From the NCBI GenBank assembly GCA_958295665.1, contig OY282559.1, forward strand, positions 256,743,545 to 256,807,544: a stretch of 64,000 nucleotides of DNA, read 5' to 3'. The stretch comes from Tipula vernalis. Lineage: Eukaryota > Arthropoda > Insecta > Diptera > Tipulidae. Below are positions 57,138-64,000 of the stretch, in pieces; the stretch's first letter is position 1, and each line of letters begins with the position of its first letter. The translations under genes and the position numbers were made by a program. The notes beneath the pieces are model-generated. The model saw only the letters and a list, made by a program, of their open reading frames with translations. It searched no databases and was not told the DNA's origin.

Positions 57138-59740
57138 CCGGATAGTACGTGTAGTAGTTGGCCTACTACTACATTCATCGAGCCCAAAAACTCACCCCTA
57201 TCCAGGGGAATAAATTAGCCTGGAAACTTTTTCTAACAATTGAGATTTTAGCTGAAACTGATAAATGGGCCTTAGCACCCCTTGCCAGAGATTTGAATTC
57301 ACTTCCGGATAGTACATGTAGTAAACGGCCTATTACTCCATCCATCGAGCCCAAAAACTCACCCCTATCCAGGGGAATAAATTAGCCTGGAAACTTTTTC
57401 TAACAATTGAGATTTTAGCTGAAACTGATAAATGGGCCTTAGCACCCCTTGCCAGAGATTTGAATTCACTTCCGGATAGTACATGTAGTAAACGGCCTAT
57501 TACTCCATCCATCGAGCCCAAAAACTCACCCCTATCCAGGGGAATAAATTAGCCTGGAAACTTTTTCTAACAATTGATATTTTAGCTGAAACTGATAAAT
57601 GGGCCTTAGCACCCCTTGCCAGAGATTTGAATTCACTTCCGGATAGTACATGTAGTAGACGGCCTACTATTTCATCCATCGAGCTCAAAAACTTACCCGT
57701 ATCCAGGGGAATAAATTAGCCTGGAAACTTTTTCTAACAATTGAGATTTTAGCTGAAACTGATAAATGAGCCTTAGCACCCCTTGCCAGAGATTTGAATT
57801 CACTTCCGGATAGTACATGTAGTAGACGGCCTACTACTACATTCACCGAGCCCAAAAACTCACCTCTATCCAGGGGAATTAATTATTTTGGAAACTTTAG
57901 GTGTTGATATTTTAGCTGAAACTGATAAATCGGCCTTAGCACCATTTGCCAGAGATTTGAATTCACTTTCTGATAGTAGATGTAGTAGATGGCCTACTAC
58001 TACAACCATCGAGCCCAAAAACTACCCCCTATCCAGGGGAATAAATTAGCCTGGAAACTTTTTCTAACAATTGAGATTTTAGCTGAAACTGATAAATGGG
58101 CCTTAGCACCCCTTGCCAGAGATTTGAATTCACTTCCGGATAGTACATGTAGTAGACGACCTACTATTTCATCCATCGAGCTCAAAAACTTACCCGTATC
58201 CAGGGGAATAAATTAGCCTGGAAACTTTTTCTAACAATTGAGATTTTAGCTGAAACTGATAAATGGGCCTTAGCACCCCTTGCCAGAGATTTGAATTCAC
58301 TTCCGGATAGCACATGTAGTAGACGGCCTACTACTACATTCACCGAGCCCAAAAACTCACCTCTATCCAGGGGAATTAATTATTTTGGAAACTTTAGGTG
58401 TTGATATTTTAGCTGAAACTGATAAATCGGCCTTAGCACCATTTGCCAGAGATTTGAATTCACTTTCTGATAGTAGATGTAGTAGATGGCCTACTACTAC
58501 ATCCATCGAGCCCAAAAACTACCCCCTATCCGGGGGAATAAATTAGCCTGGAAACTTTTTCTAACAATTGAGATTTTAGCTGAAACTGATAAATAAGCCT
58601 TAGCACCCCTTGCCAGAGATTTGAATTCACTTCCGGATAGTACATGTAGTAGCTGACCTACTACTACATTTATTGAGCCCAAAAACTCACCCCTATCCAG
58701 GGGAATAAATTAGCCTGGAAACTTTTTCTAACAATTGATATTTTAGCTGAAACTGATAAATCGCCCTTAGCGCCTCTTGCCAGATATTTAAATTCACTTC
58801 CGGATAGTACATGTAGTAGCTGGCCTACTACTCCATCTATCGAGCCTAAAAACTACCCCCTATCCAGGGGAATAAATTAGCCTGGAAACTTTTTCTAACA
58901 ATTGAGATTTTAGCTGAAACTGATAAATGGGCCTTAGCACCCCTTGCCAGATATTTGAATTCACTTCCGGATAGTACATGTAGTAGACGGCCTACTACTT
59001 CATCCATCGAGCCCAAAAGCTCACCCCTATCCAAGGGAATAAATTAGTCTGGAAACTTTTTATAACAATTGATATTTTAGCTGAAACTGATAAATGGGCC
59101 TTAGCATCCCTTGCCAGAGATTTGAATTCACTTCCGGATAGTACATGTAGTAGATGGCCTACTACTTCATCCAGCGAGCCCAAAAACTCACCCCTATCCA
59201 GAGGAATAAATTAGCCTGGAAACTTTTTCTAACAATTGAGATTTTAGCTGAAACTGATAAATGGGCCCTAGCGCCTCTTGCCAGAGATTTGAATTCACTT
59301 CCGCATAGTACATGTAGTAGATGGCCTACTACTTTATTCATCGAGCTCAAAAACTCACCCCTATCCAGGGGAATAAATTAGCCTGGAAACTTTTTCTAAC
59401 AATTGAGATTTTAGCTGAAACTGATAAATGGGCCTTAGTACCCCTTGCTAGATATTTGAATTCACTTCCGGATAGTACATGTAGTAGACGGCCTACTACT
59501 TGATCCATCGAGCCCAAAAGCTTACCCCTATCCAGGGGAATAAATTAGCCTGGAAACTTTTTATAACAATTGATATTTTAGCTGAAACTGATAAATGGGC
59601 CTTAGCACCCCTTGCCAGAGATTTGAATTCACTTTCGGATAGTACATGTAGTGCTAGCTGTGTAGCTGACGTACTTCGCTGTCCATCGATTCTAAAAAGT
59701 ACCCCCTACCCAGGGGAATAAATTAGCCTGGAAACTTTTC
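57138..59740 (-). repeat. 167-bp satellite array, about 16 monomers, inverted orientation
   Basis: The same monomer reads on the minus strand, with anchors such as CCAGGGGAATAAATTAGCC every 167 bp or so. Both subtypes occur; the second is near 57897 and 58397, exactly 500 bp apart. The last monomers (from about 59640) degrade, with TAGTGCTAGCTGTGTAGC inserted in the hairpin. The array is less than half the length of the forward one, so the palindrome is strongly asymmetric. Confidence 0.95.
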
Positions 59741-61191
59741 GTACCAATTGAGATTTTATCTGACATCGTTCATTGACCGTTTACACATACTTCTAGATAT
59801 TTGAACTAAGGATGCGATAGTACATGTAGTAGCTGCTTAAAATTGTTGTCCATTATCTCTATTAACTATTTCTTATATCAAGAATTAATTTAAACTGGAT
59901 ATTTTTTCTGGCGATTAAGACTAAAAATTGTTAAATGTCATTTACTCCACTTGCCAGTGATTTGGATTCATTTTCTTATGGTCCATATATTATTTTGAAT
60001 AAATTCCACTAATATTGCCTCGGAATGATCTTATTTTCCCACGAAATCACTTTTATTCGAATGATTTTTTAAAGAAATTACATTTTGAATGCAGTATATT
60101 TGAATTCCAATTGGAACCAAATAATAAATATGTTGAACTAAAACTATTTGATATTTTTGTGGTTTGTAACTTTGGTTTCTAGTTTTAGAACTTCGATGTT
60201 TGATTGAACAAGCTTAACTGGTAGCAGAAAGCTATAGATCGTTCTTGATTACATTTTTTTATATGAAATACCAGTCCAATAAAATTGCAAAAATGTTAAT
60301 TAAAATTATCTTGAAGAAACGCTGAAGGTTATAATAAAAATCTGAAATACGATTTAACATATTTTATTTAAATTAAATAATCCGCTGACCCTTTATAATC
60401 AAAGAAAATTGCAAATAAAATGAGGTCATTTTTCGTTTTTTATGAAATTATGTCTGTTGTGTTTGAAATTTATTAGCAAACAAAATATGAGATTTGAGCA
60501 AAATTTTGTATTTAACAGAAAATAAAGAAAACGTTTGTTTGTAAGTTGCATCGAAAAATATAGATTTAATAATAAGTTTAGTTGATAAATCAGCTATAAA
60601 GGTGTTAGAATTGGCTGTTTTATTTCATCGTTTTCCTGGATATTAAAGGGTTATGGATTATTCCCTTTTCAAAATACATGACACCAATCTATTGTAAATT
60701 ATTATTATTACTTTAAACTTCATATCGTGGCATTTGTTTTTAGCAAAACTTCATATAAAACAAAATAAATAAACGTTTTTGTATACTGACTAGCGGATAT
60801 AAACGAACTGGCGTTAAATAAATTCAATTAAATTAGTTTAACATTCCGTTACTACTGTGCTTAAAAACTGTTTTTATTATATAATTGAGAATAAACAATT
60901 CACCGTTGTATAGTAATATCAAATACTAAATATCGTTATCTCAAATTAAATTAGTTTTACGTATTGTATTAATAATAATTTATTTGAACAAAAATTATAT
61001 TGCATTGATTTTATTCGGTTTTTTAAATCGAAATTTAGTAAAATTATATTATACGGATTCTTAACAGTGTACAATCGCACCAACACATGAAAAACTAGTT
61101 AGAATCCAATACGATTTGTTTTTTTCCAATATGATTTGTATACGTATTACTGTGGAAAAAAGTGTGGAAAACTTCACATCCATATATAATA
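59741..61191. repeat. Right edge of the inverted satellite structure
   Basis: 59741-60090 is the inverted counterpart of the left edge. 60246-60525 is the direct copy of the central spacer. 60526-61149 has no partner on the left. The outer end 61150-61191 holds TGTGGAAAACTTCACATCC, the inverted match of the left outer end. No gene is supported; the frame at 61116-61325 crosses the Tc1 border and is not real. Confidence 0.7.
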
Positions 61192-61199
61192 CATACCTA

Positions 61200-62842
61200 C
61201 ACTGTATCAAAAAATTGTCCGTACAGCACTCGGTTAAGAAAACATTGATAAATAAAACAATTACAAATCAAACAAAAAATTCAGTTTTAATTTTTTTAAA
61301 ACTCAAATTACATTTAAGAACCTGAAAAAAATAATAATCATGATATAAATTAAGTAACTTTCACATTTGATAAGATTTACTATTTAAACTGCCTAAAATG
61401 ATCTCAAATAATTGTCCGTACACACAAAGAAGTTGAGGGAATTTGGTAAAAAAAGTTAGGTCTAATATTTGGTTTTGTAACCTATCCATGAAATTACACT
61501 TTGCAACCTTCTTTTCATTGAGAAAGCCAACTTCCGAGTTATTTCGGGGGGAATTTTTGGCCCATTCCTCCATACTGACCCGTTTTAATTGTTCCTTGGC
61601 GCTAATTTGGTGTTCACGGATCTTTCGCTCCAAATAATGGCATAAATTATCAATAAGGTTGTGATCTGGTGGCTGGGGAGGATGAGGAAGTATTGACTTT
61701 ACATTGTACAATAACCATTCCTTTATCAGCTTTGACGAATGTTTCGGGTCATTGTCATGTGCGGAGCGAAAATCTTGCCAAGTCCCATTTTCTCAGCACT
61801 TATTAACAAATTACCCTTCAAAATATCCAATTAATTAAACCGGTTCATTATGAAGGTCAAATGTCCTACGCCCCTTCAGCTAAAAGCTTTTCCAACCATT
61901 AAACTTCCGCCACCATGTTTTACTTAGGTTCAGTGTTGGGTTTCCGCCACACCATAACTCGCCCATCTGAACCAAAAATGTTATATTTCCTTCCGTCTGA
62001 GGGAATAACATTTTCACAGAACTCTTTGGGCTCACTCACATATCCCAATGCATATTCCAAGCGCTTTTAAATTTTGTTTTTGTCGATAAATACATTTCTT
62101 GCGTGTCGCACATCATCGATACTCTTGTTTATGGAAAATATTGCGTATTGTCTGAGGTTCTATCGCTCCTTTTCAGCGTTGATAAACTTTGGCTGCGATC
62201 GTTGGAGCGATAAGCTTTCGATTCTGTTTTATTGCCTTCTCTATTAGATGTATTTGAGGTGTGTTCAGCTTTCAGTTGCGACCACGCTCAACAACCATCT
62301 CTAGTGATTTGGTTTTTTGGGAGTTCTGGATGATATATTGAATCGAAGGTCGCGGGCAATTAGTTATTTTGAAAATTTCTGTAAACTTTTACCTTCACTC
62401 TCCAATTTAATGATCAATTTTTTTAATTTCTACACGATTTTTGGTACGAGAATAACAAATTTTTAATTAACTGGACAATATTTAATTCCCCATGAAAAAA
62501 GTACGACTAATTAAATTTTACGCAAAAAAAAAGTTCGTAATTTACGGTTAGTTAAAAATAGGAGTACAACAAATAAGAAATTATTAATGTGCTAGTGTTA
62601 ATTTTCACAAAAGTGCAAGTGTACGGACAATTATTTGAGATCGTTTTAGGATGTTTAAATAGTAAATCATATGAAACGTAAAAGTAAATTAATTTGCTTC
62701 ATGATAATTATTATTTTCAGGTTGTTAAATGTAATTTGAGTTTAAAAAAAATAAAAACTGAATTTTTTGTTGGTTTTGTAATAGTTTTTTTCATCAATTT
62801 TTCTTTAACCGAGGGGTGTACGGACAATTTTTTGAGACAGTG
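61200..62842 (-). mobile_element. Complete Tc1/mariner element with IR/DR-type ends
   Basis: TA at 61198-61199 and 62843-62844 flank inverted ends of about 225 bp. Each end carries two direct sites: the outer CAAAAAATTGTCCGTACA (at 61208-61225 and complementary at 62818-62835) and the inner CAAATAATTGTCCGTACAC (at 61403-61421 and complementary at 62622-62640). Two transposase-binding-like sites per end in a long inverted repeat is the IR/DR layout of Sleeping Beauty-type Tc1 elements. Length 1,643 bp is normal. The transposase inside (minus) is broken. It is inserted a few bases outside the right end of the satellite structure. Confidence 0.88.
61440..62440 (-). pseudogene. Tc1-family transposase, dead
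   Basis: On the minus strand the N-terminal helix-turn-helix region has KLESEGKSLQKFSK and a later EKAIKQNRKLIAPTIAAKVY. The catalytic core follows: YNIFGSDGRVMVWRKPN (the block normally containing D-E-S-K-F and G-S-D-G, with DES altered to DGR) and, near 61660, PPDHNLIDNLCHYLERKIR, where the family has S-P-D-L-N-P-I-E-N-L-W. The catalytic Glu of that block reads Asp here. The C-terminal EQLKRVSMEEWAKNSP is also typical. Several frameshifts and stops separate the blocks. A Tc1 transposase would cut and insert at TA. Confidence 0.8.
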
Positions 62843-62889
62843 TATATATTAAATTTTTGAATAATTGACGATTGGGGTTATGAGTTTGA

Positions 62890-63000
62890 GTAAATGGCTT
62901 TTTGGGAAAACGCGTTTTGGGGAAAGGCTTTTTGGGGAAGTGTTTTTTGGGATTTTTTTTTTAATATGTTTTGGGGAAAAGAATTTTGGGTAAACATATC
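62890..63000. repeat. Degenerate TTTTTGGGGAA repeat
   Basis: Words such as TTTTTGGGAAAACG, TTTTGGGGAAAGGC and TTTTTGGGGAAG recur about eight times over 110 bp. It follows directly after the end of a non-LTR ORF1 fragment. Irregular spacing argues against a telomeric array. Confidence 0.55.
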
Positions 63001-63442
63001 TCTCCCCTGAATATGATGAACAAACAACTCGTTTGATTTTCGTAGGTAAATTTTGCCATCCTTACACCACAAGAACTGGAATCCAAATGCAGCTTTTAAG
63101 TTTAGCCTCGTTGTATAACCATGACTGGTATTTGGTGAGATGGTGCATTAAATAAATCTTCCCCAATTCCTGTGATTCAGCCGACATTCGTTTTTTGTAA
63201 AACTCAGATATTAAATTATTTTTCGTAATGTTGGATTTCAACTGTATAACAAAAGAATTTTCCAAACGAGTTTTTGATTTACTTTGCAGTTCCATTTTTA
63301 TAATCGAGGAAACATCTTCAGTTTTAATACTATTATCGATTAGGGAAATTTTATTTATAATTAACTTAGACAAATCATCCTCATTCACCGTATTGCTAAC
63401 CGTAAGTTCACCAATAACAATGTTATTACGCACCTCTTTCAT
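62995..63442 (-). pseudogene. Non-LTR ORF1, C-terminal half
   Basis: Frame 63442-63062 reads RNNIVIGELTVSNTVNEDDL and KMELQSKSKTRLENSFVIQL, then LTKYQSWLYNEAKLK. A frameshift near 63085 connects to FLWCKDGKIYLRKSNELF. The R-N-N-I-V-I start and the D-G-K-I-x-L-R-K-S end are the hallmarks of the C-terminal domain of non-LTR ORF1 proteins. The start and ORF2 are absent. It is a separate copy from those at 8 kb and 15 kb. Confidence 0.6.
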
Positions 63443-64000
63443 ACAATTTTTTCAGCTTGGGTATGTGCATTCGTACAAAAATTCACTTCACCTAGCAATA
63501 CTTTTTACAACCTACATATGTACATAACGACGATTCCAGTCGTTATTTGAAATGTTAAAATGAATATTTAAGGGTTTATTTTTAGAAACAACCTTTATTT
63601 TAATAAAACCAAACTTTAAGTATTTATGCCATACAAAAAAAAAAAAAAAAAAAAAATGGCCTAAGGAGCACAATAAAAAAAACTTGCTTAAAAATCGGCC
63701 TACGAAAAAATAAAAGTATAAAACAGGTAAAAGGAAAAATACTTGGAATTTGTCTAGACAGGCGAAATTTATTTCTAAAATATGTGTTCCTATTCTAGCA
63801 TTCATTCAACGGTATAAAATTTGTTTACGAATTTTCTTGGAACTAAAAATAGCCTTTGCAAGAGATATTAAACGGTATTGGCGCGGAAGATACCACACCC
63901 TACCAAATATTAATTTTCGGAAAATAGTGAAGCATTCATTTTTGGTACCTAATGAAATATGAAAAATTGTCAAACGGTTCGGAAGTGTTTTTCTAACAGT
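63443..64000. other. No gene seen; A22 run at 63635-63656
   Basis: Frames at 63512-63805 (minus) and 63750-63962 (plus) are low-complexity or unrecognised. The A22 tract might be the poly(A) tail of a plus-strand retroelement, but no coding sequence supports this. Confidence 0.3.

Noticed and set aside
49958..59740. More than twenty similar frames of about 62 codons on both strands across the satellite, resembling a conserved repeated protein
   Set aside because: They arise because every 167-bp monomer has the same sequence. 167 is not divisible by 3, so the frame fails after one monomer, there is no linker or start context, and opposite-strand frames coexist.
49958..59740. CRISPR-like array of regular repeats
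   Set aside because: Whole 167-bp units repeat without unique spacers, units are inverted in half of the locus, and the surrounding DNA is eukaryotic.
49470..61191. The palindrome as an assembly artefact
   Set aside because: The arms differ in length, monomer composition and edge sequence, whereas an artefactual mirror would be identical. Long reads should still confirm it.
62890..63000. TTTTGGGG-like telomeric repeat
   Set aside because: Irregular spacing, mixed words and only about 110 bp; it sits beside a retroelement fragment.

Overview
The window is eukaryotic and almost certainly from an insect, most likely a fly. It is AT-rich and has GT-AG introns. Nearly all recognisable coding sequence belongs to eukaryotic transposable elements: Jockey-type and other APE-endonuclease non-LTR elements, a Penelope-like element, Ty3/Gypsy, piggyBac, Tc1/mariner, a Mutator-like (MULE) relic and MITEs. 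I recognise no ordinary host gene, rRNA, tRNA or CRISPR array. This density of broken and nested elements plus satellite DNA fits pericentromeric or other repeat-rich DNA. The species call is inference only.

Layout, 1-31 kb. Positions 1-4.7 kb (minus) carry two adjacent genes of an uncharacterised multi-copy animal protein family: an intron-less C2H2-finger gene that runs off the left edge and a five-exon companion. The finger gene is split by a 5'-truncated non-LTR insertion with a 14-bp target duplication. Positions 6.3-8.6 kb, 13.9-15.8 kb, 20.8-21.9 kb and 63.0-63.4 kb are fragments of non-LTR elements. A degenerate remnant of another multi-copy family lies at 9.3-9.96 kb. A 296-bp foldback MITE at 12.7-13.0 kb sits inside a degenerate TCGAATAAT-rich repeat field. 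A Penelope-like element at 17.4-19.25 kb keeps one reading frame with RT and GIY-YIG domains and is flanked by a 16-17-bp target duplication. A full-length Jockey element with a 12-bp target duplication fills 22.6-26.9 kb.

Layout, 30-49 kb. A Ty3/Gypsy element (30.5-36.1 kb, minus) is bracketed by 190-bp direct repeats (candidate LTRs) and by two copies of a short terminal-inverted-repeat MITE. A 33-bp-arm hairpin precedes a piggyBac element (37.16-39.74 kb). Then come a GGCCGAA minisatellite (41.1-41.4 kb), a second decayed Gypsy (41.9-43.8 kb), a second Jockey lacking its 3' half (45.8-48.6 kb) and a MULE transposase relic (48.7-49.3 kb).

Layout, 49.5-64 kb. The outstanding structure is a roughly 11.7-kb inverted-repeat satellite. 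About 40 copies of a 167-bp monomer run in one orientation (49.96-56.67 kb), then a 470-bp spacer, then about 16 copies run in the opposite orientation (57.14-59.74 kb). Both sides carry matching diverged edges, and the outermost ends share an inverted 19-bp match. A complete but dead Tc1 element with an IR/DR layout (61.20-62.84 kb) abuts its right end.

The genes do not form a pathway. The window is a stratigraphy of insertions, and what links them is the order of insertion, truncation and inversion. All reading is by eye; family names come from motifs, and homology statements about the unnamed families are recollection, not search results.
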